Positions 21,484 to 32,344 of a stretch of 64,000 bases of DNA are shown here, in pieces. Location of the stretch: positions 119,084,605 to 119,148,604 of the forward strand of contig NC_053397.1 of the NCBI RefSeq assembly GCF_905171765.1. The letters are read 5' to 3'. Each line of letters begins with the position of its first letter. The first letter of the stretch is position 1. This stretch comes from Bufo bufo. Lineage: Eukaryota > Chordata > Amphibia > Anura > Bufonidae. Below the pieces are notes generated by a model. The model was given only the letters and a program-made list of their open reading frames with translations, was not told the DNA's origin and made no database searches. The position numbers and the translations under genes were made by a program.

Positions 21484-22290
21484 AAACATAAAAACAGAAT
21501 GTGTCGGCAGATAAGAACCTTTTGGCCCATCTAGTCTGCCCAATATATTGAATACTATGAATAGCCCTTGGCCCTATCATATATGAAGGATGGCCTTATG
21601 CCTATCCCATGCATGCTTAAACTCCTTCACTGTATTTGCAGCTATCACTTCTGCAGGAAGGCTATTCCATGCATCCACTACTCTCTCAGTAAAGTAATAC
21701 TTCCTGATATTATTTTTAAGCCTTTGCCCCTCTAATTTAAAACTATGTCCTCTTGTAGCAGTTTTTCTTCTTTTAAATATTCTCTCCTCTTTTACCTTGT
21801 TGATTCCCTTTATGTATTTAAAAGTTTCTATCATATCCCCTCTGTCTCGTCTTTCAAGCTATACATGTTACGGTTGTTTAATTTTTCCTGGTAAGTTTTA
21901 TCATGCAATCCATGTACTAGTTTAGTAGCTCTTCTCTGAACTCTTTCCAAAGTATCAATATCCTTCTGGAGATATGGTCTCCAGTACTGCGCACAATACT
22001 CCAAATGAGGTCTCATTAGTGCTCTGTAGAGCGGCATGAGCACCTCCCTCTTTCTACTGGTAATGCCTCTCCCTATACACCCAAGCATTCTGCTAGCATT
22101 TCCTGCTGCTCTATGACTGTCTGCCTACCTTTAAGTCTTCTGAAAAAATGACCCCTAAATCCCTTTCCTCAGATACTGAGGTTAGGACTGTATCACTGAT
22201 TTTATATTCTGCTCTTTGGTTTTTACGCCCCAGGTGCATTATCTTGCAACATTAAATTTTAGTTGCCAGATTTTTAGGTCATCAGTATCT
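21484..22290 (-). mobile_element. CR1-type LINE, 3' fragment
   Basis: Minus-strand frames 22088-21831 and 21834-21577 match the C-terminal part of the reverse transcriptase protein seen at 49635-51359 (shared strings PHLEYCAQYWRPYLQ, AWNSLPAEV), with a frameshift near 21832. The 3' end (GGCAGATAAGAACC on the plus strand) matches the tail of that family. Truncated on the 5' side near 22290 and diverged from the array copies, so it is an older independent insertion. Confidence 0.85.
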
Positions 22291-23178
22291 GATCGGGGGG
22301 GGTTCGACACCCGGGACCCCTGCCGATCAGCTGTTTGAGAAGGCACTGGCACTCCTGTGAGCGCTGTGGCCTTCTCTCTGCTTTTCCCATATGTCTACTT
22401 TCATTTAGTAAATGTCATTTTATTTTTTTAGGACGTTAGAAGGATTACAATTTTAGAAGCAATATTTGAAATTTAACAAAAATTTTCAAAACCATTTTTA
22501 AGAACCAATTCAGTTATAAAGTGATTTTGAGCGGATAATGTAATAGAAACCACCCATGAATTACCACAATTTAGCAAAGTAAACCTCAGTATGCATTACT
22601 CTGATTCTGCAGTTTACAAAAACCTGTATGTTGTAGTAAACTGCTGAAGGGGCACATGGCAGTGGTCAGAAGGAAAGGAGCGCCATATGGTTTTTGGAGG
22701 CAGGTTTTGCTAGAATGGTTTTTGGGCACTATACCTCACAGTATCCCACTGCCTTAACAGTGACCTCACAGTATTCCGCTGCCCCTTTAATAGTGGCCTC
22801 CACAGCAAAGGCGAACATATTGCCTGTGCTGGTTCAGCTGCACAAGGGCCCAGAGAGGGAGGGGGCCCTTCCCAGTGCCAGCTCTTCCTCTGCCAGGGTA
22901 ACCTGGTGACCTTGGAGGGGGGGGGGCTGATTAGGACTTACTGTGAATCTGCTTCCCGTTCTGCCTATACTCCATAGTTGAAGGTCATGTGATCTCTTCA
23001 ACACTGGAAGTGGCGGTAGGACCTGTGATGAGGTCACCATTATGTGACCCGTGCAGAAAATGGCAGTGCTCAGCAGTGGAGACCTGTGATGCCATGGAAT
23101 GAATCTAAGTGCCAGAGAAATGCTGGGAGATGTGGTCTTTGCATTATACCTCTTCCCTGATTAGTGGGAGGGACATAT
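22291..23178. other. No gene recognised
   Basis: Includes a G-rich segment with CCGATCAGCTGTTT (about 22322-22335) and AACAGTGACCTC motifs (about 22756), the latter also found in the minisatellite at 26225. No coding support. Confidence 0.5.
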
Positions 23179-23179
23179 G

Positions 23180-23640
23180 TTATTTAACTGGGACTGTGTG
23201 TTAGAGGGGCTGAAGGGAGGGGTGTTAGTTACATGGGACTGGATGTTACAGAAGACTGGGGGGAGATGACTGGTGTTATTTACATGGGACTGGATATTAT
23301 AGAGGACTGGAGGGTAAGGAGGGATGTTATTTACATGGGACTATGTGTTGGAGGGGGCTGAAAGAGAGGATTTAAGTTATTTACATGGGACTGTAGGTTA
23401 TAGAATACTGTAAGGAAGATAGGTTATTTACATGGGACTGTATCATATAGAAGACTGGTGGGAGAGGACTGGTGTTATTTACATGAGACTGCATGGTATA
23501 GAAGACTGGAGGGAGAGGAGTGATGTTATTTACATGAGACTGCATGGTATAGAAGACTGGAGGGAGAGGAGTGATGTTATTTACATGGGACTGTATTGTG
23601 TAGAAGACTGTAGGGAGAGGACAGGGGTTATAATTTATGG
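23180..23640. repeat. Minisatellite, about 55-60 bp units
   Basis: Repeats of GTTATTTACATGGGACTG followed by a TATAGAAGACTGGAGGGAGA-like segment, about eight units with variable length. Non-coding. Confidence 0.8.
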
Positions 23641-24028
23641 GGGCACTACAGAGAAGATTATAATTACAGGGGGTACTGCAGGAGGCATTATAATTATAGG
23701 GGGCACTGCAGGGAACATTATAAATACTTTGAGCAAAGGTGGTGTGCCTTATAGATTGGCCTTTTTTCTATTGGGGGTGCTTTATTAGTACTCAAGGCAC
23801 TGTAGGGGTACTATGGGTTGGGGGGGCTTCCGCTTAGCAGTGAGACCGGTGACGTCACTGGCACTAATGGACGGGCTTTAGCGCTGCCCTGGCCTGTAAA
23901 GCCACCCATCAGTGCCGGTGACGTCACCCCAAACTCTGCTAGGGCTGTAAACAAAACAGTCCTTGCCCTATGCTTTACAGGGCAGGCCAAGGGAGGGCAT
24001 CTGTCAATAGGTTTGTACCTGTGACACT
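23641..24028. other. No gene recognised
   Basis: Short GGGGGCACTGCAGG-type repeats (23640-23720), then a GC-rich segment with two GGTGACGTCA motifs (about 23848 and 23919). No coding support. Confidence 0.45.
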
Positions 24029-24407
24029 GGCTGACCTGTTACATGTGCACTTGGCAGCTGAAGACATCTGTGTTGGTCCCATGTTCATATGTACCCCCAT
24101 TGCTGAGAAAAATGATATTTTAATTTATGCAAATGAGCCTCTAGGAGCAATGGGGTTCCGGTTTCTTTGCAACTGCCGCTCCCTGTCTACTTTGACAGGG
24201 CCTGGCAGTGGAAATGTCATCACAACTGACCATGTCAAAGTGCAGAGGACGTGGCAGTTACAGAGAGAGCGAACTCTCTAGGTGTAATAGTAACGCCCCC
24301 ATTTGCATATAATAAAAAATAATTTTTCTCAGCAATGCGGGCACATATGAACATGGGACCAACACAGATACCTTCAGCTGCCAAGCGCACATGTAACAAG
24401 TCAGCCC
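24029..24407. mobile_element. Foldback (long inverted repeat) element
   Basis: Left arm (24029 to about 24135) and right arm (about 24300-24407) are inverted copies: GGCTGACCTGTTACATGTGC against GCACATGTAACAAGTCAGCC, with GGTCCCATGTTCATATG and its complement inside. Each inner edge carries ATGCAAAT or ATTTGCAT, also found in the foldback element at 27061-33055. Confidence 0.75.
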
Positions 24408-24597
24408 TTTAATTGTCCAAGTGTATGAGGGAGTCCTGACGGATAGCTGAAGGCCTAGGGAGCATTTTACCATCAGCTATCTAAAAAATATGGACTTCAG
24501 TGGGGGGAGGAAGCCGGCACTAAAGTGCCTAGGGCAGCATAACATCTAAATATGGCCTTGGCTCTACAGCAGCAGCACAATGTAGTGTCACTCATCA

Positions 24598-25035
24598 CAC
24601 TGCTACTGTGAAGGGGGGACAATATCTGGGCATAGCTACTGTGAAGGGGGCACATATCTGGAAATAACTACTGTGAGTGGCACATATCTGGACATAACTA
24701 CTGTGAAGGGACACATATCTGGGCATAACTACTCTGAAGGGGGCACATATCTGGACATAACTATTGTGAAGGGGGCACATATCTGGACATAACTACTGTA
24801 AGAGGCACATATCTGGGCATAACTACTGTGAAGGGGCACATATCTGCCATAGGTACTGTGAAGGGGCAACATTTCTGGGCATAGCTACTAGGAAGGGGGC
24901 ACATATCTGGGCATAACTGGTGTGAAGGGGGCACATATCTGGGCATAAGTGCTGTGAAGGGGGCACATGTCTGGGCATAACTGCTGTGAAGTGGGCATCT
25001 CTGGGCATAACTACTGTAAAGGGGGCACAGTGTGG
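24598..25035. repeat. Minisatellite, about 30-bp units
   Basis: About fourteen units of CATATCTGGGCATAACTACT plus GTGAAGGGGGCA with small variations. The reverse strand is open by chance over several units. Confidence 0.85.
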
Positions 25036-25059
25036 GCATTACTACTATGTAAAGGAATG

Positions 25060-25968
25060 ACTGGGCACACCTAAGATATTGGTAGCTAATATTTATTACA
25101 GTACTAAAATAGTTTAAAACACAAATCCGATGTGTGGATATACAATACAAAATATAGCCTGAAAACTTTAACACGCTGCCTTGCTGTTGGGCAGCATTCA
25201 ACGCAAATGTTCTGCGTATTTGTGGTTGAGATGAAGCTGAATTGGTCACTCACACATGATATTGTGACCCAACAGCCTCATTCCAAACCCAACATAAGCA
25301 GACACCTTGGGTAAATGAGATATGTGGACATACAATGGAAATATAACAATATATTAGCAGTTAGAATACAATATTGATAGCGCTTATCAAATTACTATGA
25401 GATATAAAATCGGGTGACAGTAAGATAAAATAAAAATATAAATCCGCTTGCCCTAAAAACGTCCAGATATAGCAAATGAGCTCCCACAATTATTGGTTGC
25501 CAATTTGGAGTAGCAGAATGATGTTATAAAGTGAATTTGCAATAGTCAAGTATAATAATAATTTGCTCCGTCACTGACTTAGCAGCGTCCCGCTTTCGGT
25601 CAGGAATGGATCCAGCAGTAAGGCAGTAGTTGATAAAGGAACACTCTTACCGGTGTTGGAGGGTTCTCAAATGTAGGAGAAACCTCTGCCGTCTATCGGA
25701 ACTTACTCCCGGTTGTCTTGTAGCGGTCAGGTGAATCCCGTAATTAATGGTATGGGTCACCTGTTAGCAGTTTGATTACTGCACGAGGTCCCGCTCGGTT
25801 GGATCCGGATGAGGTATCTCGACTTTTCGGGTAGAAGTTTCAGACCGGCTATTTTTCGTAAGTAGGTTCAGAGTTGTTCCTTAAGCAAGATCAATGCGGT
25901 GCACTCGCATGAAGTATATACTTGGGGGGTCAGACCAGACGCGTTTCGGGGTTAGAGCCAGTGGCTCC
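25060..25968. mobile_element. Possible noncoding end of a Penelope-type element
   Basis: Non-coding segment ending in CAGACGCGTTTCGGGGTTAG (25937-25956) and a GAGCCAGTGGCTC hairpin. The GACGCGTTTC string is, on the minus strand, GAAACGCGTC, which resembles the 3' part of hammerhead ribozymes in Penelope-like terminal repeats. The CUGANGA half is not present. Assignment is weak. Confidence 0.3.
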
Positions 25969-26224
25969 ATTACTACTATGTGCACGTACAAAGGGGGAAT
26001 AATTACTATGTGGGGAATTAAGGGGACTGGTTGTGTATAGTTATGCTTTGGGAAGAGTTAGAGGTGTGGCCTAGTATGAAAAAAATATATATACATACTG
26101 TAAATATACTGACCCATATTAACAAGATTTTTTTTTATTTGCACGTATATGTTTATATCTGTATGTGTGGTTTGGGAGGAGGAGTCCCAGGTACATTCCT
26201 TGCACAGGGGCCCTCTGCTGTGTG

Positions 26225-26560
26225 TGTCCACCCCTGCTCCACAGTCCCCTCCTCCCTTAACAGTGACCTCCACAGTGCCCACCCCTTTAACAGTGACCTC
26301 CACAACGGCCTGCCCCCTTAACAGTAACATCCACAGCGCCCTCCCCTTTAACAGTGACCTCCACACTGGCCACCCCTTTATTAGTGATCTCCACAGTACC
26401 CGTCTCCTTAACAGTGATTTCCACAATAACCTGCCCCCTTAACAGTGACCTCCACATAGCTCCGTTCCCTTAATATTTTACCTCCACAACACCCTGCCCC
26501 CTTAACTGTGACCTCCATCGTTCCCTGCCCCTATAACAGAGACCTCCACAGCACCCGTTC
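26225..26560. repeat. Minisatellite, about 30-bp units
   Basis: Units of CCCCTTTAACAGTGACCTCC plus ACAGCGCC, about eleven copies. It is interrupted by the MITE at 26567, and further units occur at about 26990-27055. Confidence 0.8.
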
Positions 26561-26566
26561 CTTTAA

Positions 26567-26875
26567 GGGTCCATTCACACATTTGTGCGGGTTTTGTGGA
26601 TCCACAGATCCGCAAAACACGGACACCGGCAATGTGTGTTCCGCATATTGCGGACCGCACATCACCGGCCCTAATAGAATATGCCTATTCTTGTCCCCAA
26701 TTGCGGACAAGAATAGGGCATGTTAAAAAAAAATCGGGAACTGAAATGGGACCCGGAAGTGCGGGTCTGCATTCGCGGATCCGGGCCGCACATCGTGTGG
26801 CCCTATAGAAATAAATAGGTCTGCAATTCCGTTCTGCAAAATGCGGAACCGAATTGCGGCCGTGTGAATGGAGCC
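26567..26875. mobile_element. MITE, PIF/Harbinger type, with TAA target duplication
   Basis: GGGTCCATTCACAC at the left and GTGTGAATGGAGCC at the right form terminal inverted repeats, flanked by TAA (26564-26566 and 26876-26878). Length 309 bp. A 3-bp TWA target is diagnostic of PIF/Harbinger. Confidence 0.8.
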
Positions 26876-27408
26876 TAACAGTGAGGGGAGGGGTTGTGGC
26901 CTAACCAGGTCAGGGGTGTGTCTTAGTGGGACCTGACGGCGGGGTTTTTAAGTCCGTCTTTTGAGGGTGGCTTGAATGGCCACCCTATCTGCCCCCTGAA
27001 CTGTAACCTTCACAGCACTCCGCTCCCTTAACAGTGTCATCCACAGCGCCCTGCCCTATCCTGTCACCAGGATAATCGCTATTGAAGTAAAGCCATGGTC
27101 TAATAGCACTTAGGACCTTATTTCCAGATGTGCCTTTGTTTCAGCAATAGATTTTTTCTATCTTCTGAAAATCCAGTTTATTTGGTATGCAAATGAGCCG
27201 GTAAGCTGCCCAGAGGGCGTCACTCTTGCAGGAAGTAACCCAGGCACGCCTCCTGCTAGTGCCCAAGCCCACCCTCATGGTGGGAGCAGGGAAAAGGGGG
27301 GCAGAGTTATGGCTTGAATGTGATGTAGAAGGGGTGGGTGGACACATTGTGGCAGGAGGCGTGCCTGGGCTCCTTCCTGTAAGAATGACGCCCCTCTGGG
27401 CACCTTAC

Positions 27409-28034
27409 TGTCACTACCAGAGCTTTGGGACGTTCTCACAGCTCTGTTTCTCCACCCCTGTGATGATGTCACTACTAGAGCTGGGAGGAGTTTTCTGTTT
27501 CCTTCCTCCCAGCTGTTCCTCCTCCGTTTGATTCCCCTGCCTTTATATTCCCCCTCCTCCTATAGTAGGTGTGGATTATATTTCTCATTTGGGTTGTAGC
27601 TCTTGCTTGAGTATCTTCCCTTGTATGCTATCCTTTCACTGGACCTGTGTTCTGCTGCAGCAAGTACTCCGGATATTGCCAGCCTGTCTTTGGATCCATC
27701 TTCACTGCGGCTGCAGCCCTTCAGCTAAGTGTGCAGACATTGCTGTGTATCTGTGTGTTTTCTGACTGGATCCGAGGCGACCACGGTTCCCTCCATATAC
27801 TGAGCAGGGCACCGGTGGCCGTGCCCCTTCCACTATTGTAGGGGTTACAGTGGTCATCAGTCTTAGGTACGCGGGCATGCCTCCTTCCACCATTTGGATC
27901 CGGGCATGGGCTTAGCAGCATAGGGAGAGCTTTTGAGGGTCTGACAGGGGTCACCCTTTATCCTCCCTAGTTTGGGTCCGGTCAGTAGCTCTATTTTCTG
28001 TGCATGCTCTTGTTGCTCACATACAGCCGTGACA
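27409..28034 (+). repeat. 5' LTR of the chromovirus
   Basis: Starts TGTCACTACCAGAG, ends CAGCCGTGACA. TTTATATT at 27542-27549 is a TATA box; a transcription start about 27 bases on, at 27571, would begin the RNA with GTGGATTATA. Differs from the 3' LTR at about 27564-27566 (TAG against TTT) and about 27876 (C against T). Confidence 0.95.
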
Positions 28035-28035
28035 T

Positions 28036-28045
28036 TATAATCCAC
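28036..28045 (+). promoter_or_regulatory. Putative self-priming primer binding site
   Basis: TATAATCCAC, one base after the LTR end, is perfectly complementary over 10 bases to GTGGATTATA at 27571-27580, the predicted 5' end of the transcript. The site is not preceded or started by TGG, so tRNA priming is unlikely. Confidence 0.65.
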
Positions 28046-28064
28046 CTAAACCGTCTTTTTTGAC

Positions 28065-28360
28065 ATGGATCCGCTTTCTGGCCTGGTTGACCGCATGGAG
28101 GGTCTTTCTTTGGAGGTAGCGGATCTCCGTCAATCTATGACTCAGCTTCAAGCATTGGGCTCTGCTCCGGCCCATGGAGTCTGTTGCGAGCCAAAGGTCT
28201 CACTTCCGGAAACGTTCTCCGGGTGCAGTGAGAGTTTTGTTCGCTTCAGAGAGGCATGCAAACTCCATTTTTGCTTGTGTCCACATTCCTCTGGTAATCA
28301 GGAGCAGAGGGTGAGGATTGTCATCTCCCTGCTCAGGGGTAATGCTCAGACTTGGGCTTT
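28065..28360 (+). CDS. gag, 5' part up to the frame break
   Basis: Starts at ATG about 30 bases after the LTR. The opening (VDRMEGLSLEVADLR) and the capsid-like stretch match the gag frame of the minus-strand copy. The frame is lost in a T-run at about 28357-28360, where the run is one base shorter than expected from the relative. Past this point homology continues in another frame (28361-32344). Gag forms the particle that packages element RNA. Whether the missing base is a real mutation or a homopolymer sequencing error cannot be decided here. Confidence 0.8.
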
Positions 28361-31300
28361 TCGCTGCCATCAGGGGATCCCTCCCTTCGATCCTTGGAGA
28401 GATTTTTTGTGGCCCTGGGGCAGATATATGATGACCCGGATCGTGTTGCTCTGGCCGAATCTAACTTACGTTTTTTATGCCAGAGCAAACTGTCTGCGGA
28501 GCTTTATTGTTCTGAATTTCGGAGATGGGCAGCTGATTCAGGTTGGAATGATGCTGCACTCCGGAGTCAGTTCTGTCATGGTCTCTCAGAGAGATTGAAA
28601 GATGCGTTTGCTTTCCATGAGAGACCAACGTCCTTAGAGTCTGCCATGTCATTGGCGGTACGCCTTGACAGGCGTCTAAGAGAAAGAAACGAGACCTCTC
28701 TGTCCAGCCATTGTCAGTCTAGGGGCAGTGGTGCGGACTCATTCAGTGTGCAGGGGCCTCATCCTGTCTCGCTCCCCTCTGAGGAGGAGCCCATGCAGCT
28801 AGGTCGACTTGCCCCTGATAAAAGAGGATTTAGTCCTCAGAGTATGATGTGTTTTTGTTGTGGGGGCATAGGTCATTTGGCAAATGTTTGTCCGTCTAGG
28901 AGATTCTTGAAATGTACTAAGAGCGATAATAAGAGAAAAACCTCAAAAGGTAAATCATCAAACTCTGCTTCATCTGCTACTTTGGGCAAAGTTGATGTAG
29001 GAATTGATGCTTTTCCTCTGACCTGCAGTTCCCGTTTTCTCCTGTCTGCCTGGGTGGCGCTAGAGAGCAAAGTCATTTCTTGTGAGATTTTTGTCGATAG
29101 TGGAGCGGCCGTCAATCTTATTGACACTCAATTTGTAGCCATGCATGGTTTTCAGGTTTGCACATTAGAAAAGGATATACCTGTTTTTGCTATTGACTCT
29201 GCTCCACTCTCACAGAGATCTCTGAAGGGCATTGTTCACAATATCCGGTTAGCTGTAGGTGACACTCATGTGGAGGATATATCTTGTTTTGTCCTTAACG
29301 GATTGCCTTCTCCTCTAGTTTTGGGGTTACCCTGGCTCACTAGACATAACCCCACTATTGATTGGCAAGTAAGGCAAATAAATGAGTGGAGTGACTTTTG
29401 TAGAGAGAATTGTCTTACAGCGACTTTTGCAGAGGTGTCTACTAAAACTGTGCCATCATTTCTCTCTGATTTCTCGGACGTGTTTTCCGAGAGCGGTGTT
29501 CAGGAGCTACCTCCTCACCGGGAGTTTGACTGTCCCATTAACCTCATTCCCGGCGCCAAGCTGCCAAAAGCACGCCTCTACAATCTCTCACAACCGGAAA
29601 GAATCGCAATGCAAACCTATATCTCCGAGAGTCTCGATAAGGGGCATATTCGTCCCTCAAAATCACCTGTTACCGCTGTTTTTTTTTTTGTTAAAAAAAA
29701 AGATGGCTCTCTGAGACCTTGCCTAGATTTTAGGGAGCTGAACCGTATCACGATTCGCGATCCCTATCCCCTTCCTCTGATCCCGGACCTCTTTAACCAA
29801 ATTGTTGGGGCCAAGGTTTTTTCCAAATTGGATTTGAGAGGCGCGTACAACCTGGTCAGGGTCAGAGAGGGGGATGAATGGAAAACGGCCTTTAATACCC
29901 CTAACGGGCATTTCGAGAATCTCGTTATGCCTTTCGGCCTGATGAATGCTCCGGCCGTCTTTCAGCATTTTGTTAACAGTATTTTCTACCATTTAATGAG
30001 GAAATTTGTATTGGTGTACCTTGATGATATTTTGATTTTTTCCCCTGATGTTCAGACCCATCAGGATCATCTTTTTCAGGTTCTGCAGATTCTGCTGGAA
30101 AATAAATTGTACGCCAAGCTGGAGAAATGTGTTTTTATGGTATCGGAGATTCAATTTCTGGGTTTTCTCCTCTCTGCTTCTGGTTTTCGCATGGATCCGG
30201 AGAAGGTCCGTGCTGTACTTGAGTGGGAGCTTCCTGAGAATCAGAAGGCATTGATGCGCTTTTTGGGTTTTGCAAACTATTACAGAAAGTTCATTTTGAA
30301 TTATTCCTCTGTGGTCAAACCCCTCACTGACATGACAAAAAAGGGGGCGGATTTTTCCTCTTGGTCGGAGGAGGCGCTTGCAGCTTTTTCTAAGATTAAA
30401 GAGAGTTTTGCATCTGCTCCCGTCTTGGTGCATCCCGATGTTTCCTTACCTTTTATTGTTGAGGTGGATGCTTCCGAGGTGGGTGTGGGTGCGGTTTTGT
30501 CCCAGGGCCCTTCTCCTGCCAAATGGCGACCCTGTGCCTTTTTCTCTAAAAAACTCTCCCCGGCAGAGAAAAACTATGATGTGGGAGATAGGGAGTTGTT
30601 GGCCATCAAGTTGGCTTTCGAGGAATGGCGCCATTGGTTGGAGGGGGCCAGGCACCCTATCACCGTTTTTACCGACCATAAGAATCTGGCATACTTGGAG
30701 TCGGCCAGGTGTATGAATCCGAGACAGGCCAGATGGTCTCTGTTCTTCTCCAGATTCAATTTTGTCGTCACATTCCGCCCTGGGATCAAAAATGTGAAGG
30801 CTCATGCTCTCTCTCGCTCTTTTCCGGGAGGAGGAAACTCCGAGGACCCGGGTCCCATTTTGGCGGAGGGGGTAGTTGTTTCTGCTCTATATTCGGATTT
30901 GGAGGCTGAGGTCCAGGCTGCCCAGACTGAGGCACCTGCCCGTTGTCCTTCTGGGAAGTTGTTTGTGCCTCCTGAGCTACGTCACAAACTCTTCAAGGAG
31001 CATCATGATACTGTTCTTGCTGGTCACCCCGGGAGTAGAGCCACGGTAGATCTCATTGCTCGGAGATTTTGGTGGCCGGCTCTTCGTAAGTCGGTGGAGG
31101 GTTTTGTGGCTGCTTGTGAGACGTGCGCTCGCGCTAAGGTCCCTCGTTCACGGCCTTCAGGTTCCCTTCTCCCGTTACCCATACCTTCCCGTCCTTGGAC
31201 ACACCTGTCCATGGACTTTATCACGGATCTTCCTCGTTCCTCAGGGAAGTCGGTGATCCTGGTGGTGGTGGACCGTTTTAGCAAGATGGCTCATTTCGTA

Positions 31301-32344
31301 CCTTTCCCTGGTTTACCCAATGCTAAAACGTTGGCGCAAGCTTTTGTCGACCATATTGTTAAATTGCATGGCATTCCCTCTGATATTGTTTCCGATAGAG
31401 GCACGCAGTTTGTGTCCAGGTTCTGGAAGGCTTTCTGTTCTCGCCTGGGGGTTCGGCTGTCCTTCTCTTCTGCTTTTCACCCGCAGTCGAATGGTCAGAC
31501 TGAGCGCCTCAATCAGAATCTGGAGACATATTTGCGCTGTTTCGTGGCAGAGAACCAGGAGGATTGGTGTTCATTTCTCCCTCTTGCTGAGTTTGCTCTG
31601 AACAACCGCCGTCAGGAATCTTCTGATAAGTCGCCATTCTTTGGTGCATATGGGTTCCATCCGCAGTTTGGGACATTCTCGGGAGGGGCTCTTTCTGGTT
31701 TGCCTGAGGAGGAGAGATTTTCCTCGTCTTTGTCTACCATTTGGCAAAAGATTCAGAGTAATCTTAGAAAGATGAGTGAGAAGTATAAGCGTGTGGCTGA
31801 TAAGAGACGTGTGCCTGGTCCGGACCTGAGTGTGGGTGATCTGGTGTGGTTGTCTACAAGAAATATTAAACTGAAGGTTCCCTCCTGGAAATTGGGTCCC
31901 AAGTTTATTGGGCCTTATAAAATCTTGTCAGTCGTCAATCCTGTTGCCTTCCGTCTTGATCTTCCACGGGTTTGGAAGATACATAATGTATTTCACAGAT
32001 CTCTCTTAAAACCATATGTCCAGCCCACGGTACCCTCCTCTTTGCCTCCTCCTCCGATTTTGGTTGATGGCAATCTGGAGTTTGAGGTTTCCAGAATTGT
32101 GGACTCTCGCATTGTCCGCAGTTCTCTCCAGTACCTCGTTCATTGGAAGGGTTATGGTCCTGAGGAGAGGATGTGGGTTCCGGTGTCGGACATTAAAGCC
32201 ACTCGCCTCATCAGGGCATTTCATAGGGCTCATCCTGAGAAGGTGGGTCCTGGGTGTCCGGAGTCCACCCGTAGAGGGGGGGGGGGTACTGTCACTACCA
32301 GAGCTTTGGGACGTTCTCACAGCTCTGTTTCTCCACCCCTGTGA
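28361..32344 (+). CDS. gag (rest) - pol polyprotein with C-terminal chromodomain
   Basis: About 1,328 uninterrupted codons. In order: the rest of capsid; a CX2CX4HX4C zinc knuckle (CFCCGGIGHLANVC, 28850-28891); protease with DSGAAVNLID (about 29097); reverse transcriptase with YLDDILIF (about 30017); RNase H with [16 protein letters not shown] (about 30460) and FTDHKNLAYLE; an integrase HHCC finger (HH at about 31001, CETC at about 31118); the integrase core with SMDFITDLP (about 31211), SDRGTQF (about 31393) and NGQTERLNQ (about 31491), giving D, D and E; and a chromodomain (SRIVDSRIV, LVHWKGYG) at about 32085-32210 near the C-terminus. Catalytic residues are present. The protein lacks its own start because gag is frame-shifted upstream. 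Chromodomains in this group guide integration to marked chromatin. Confidence 0.9.
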   Translation, partial: SLPSGDPSLRSLERFFVALGQIYDDPDRVALAESNLRFLCQSKLSAELYCSEFRRWAADSGWNDAALRSQFCHGLSERLKDAFAFHERPTSLESAMSLAVRLDRRLRERNETSLSSHCQSRGSGADSFSVQGPHPVSLPSEEEPMQLGRLAPDKRGFSPQSMMCFCCGGIGHLANVCPSRRFLKCTKSDNKRKTSKGKSSNSASSATLGKVDVGIDAFPLTCSSRFLLSAWVALESKVISCEIFVDSGAAVNLIDTQFVAMHGFQVCTLEKDIPVFAIDSAPLSQRSLKGIVHNIRLAVGDTHVEDISCFVLNGLPSPLVLGLPWLTRHNPTIDWQVRQINEWSDFCRENCLTATFAEVSTKTVPSFLSDFSDVFSESGVQELPPHREFDCPINLIPGAKLPKARLYNLSQPERIAMQTYISESLDKGHIRPSKSPVTAVFFFVKKKDGSLRPCLDFRELNRITIRDPYPLPLIPDLFNQIVGAKVFSKLDLRGAYNLVRVREGDEWKTAFNTPNGHFENLVMPFGLMNAPAVFQHFVNSIFYHLMRKFVLVYLDDILIFSPDVQTHQDHLFQVLQILLENKLYAKLEKCVFMVSEIQFLGFLLSASGFRMDPEKVRAVLEWELPENQKALMRFLGFANYYRKFILNYSSVVKPLTDMTKKGADFSSWSEEALAAFSKIKESFASAPVLVHPDVSLPFIVEVDASEVGVGAVLSQGPSPAKWRPCAFFSKKLSPAEKNYDVGDRELLAIKLAFEEWRHWLEGARHPITVFTDHKNLAYLESARCMNPRQARWSLFFSRFNFVVTFRPGIKNVKAHALSRSFPGGGNSEDPGPILAEGVVVSALYSDLEAEVQAAQTEAPARCPSGKLFVPPELRHKLFKEHHDTVLAGHPGSRATVDLIARRFWWPALRKSVEGFVAACETCARAKVPRSRPSGSLLPLPIPSRPWTHLSMDFITDLPRSSGKSVILVVVDRFSKMAHFVPFPGLPNAKTLAQAFVDHIVKLHGIPSDIVSDRGTQFVSRFWKAFCSRLGVRLSFSSAFHPQSNGQTERLNQNLETYLRCFVAENQEDWCSFLPLAEFALNNRRQESSDKSPFFGAYGFHPQFGTFSGGALSGLPEEERFSSSLSTIWQKIQSNLRKMSEKYKRVADKRRVPGPDLSVGDLVWLSTRNIKLKVPSWKLGPKFIGPYKILSVVNPVAFRLDLPRVWKIHNVFHRSLLKPYVQPTVPSSLPPPPILVDGNLEFEVSRIVDSRIVRSSLQYLVHWKGYGPEERMWVPVSDIKATRLIRAFHRAHPEKVGPGCPESTRRGGGGTVTTRALGRSHSSVSPPL

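Noticed and set aside
28341..28361. Programmed frameshift in gag-pol
   Set aside because: The break falls inside the capsid-like region, not at the gag-pol boundary, and the related copy is continuous there; a one-base loss in a T-run is simpler.
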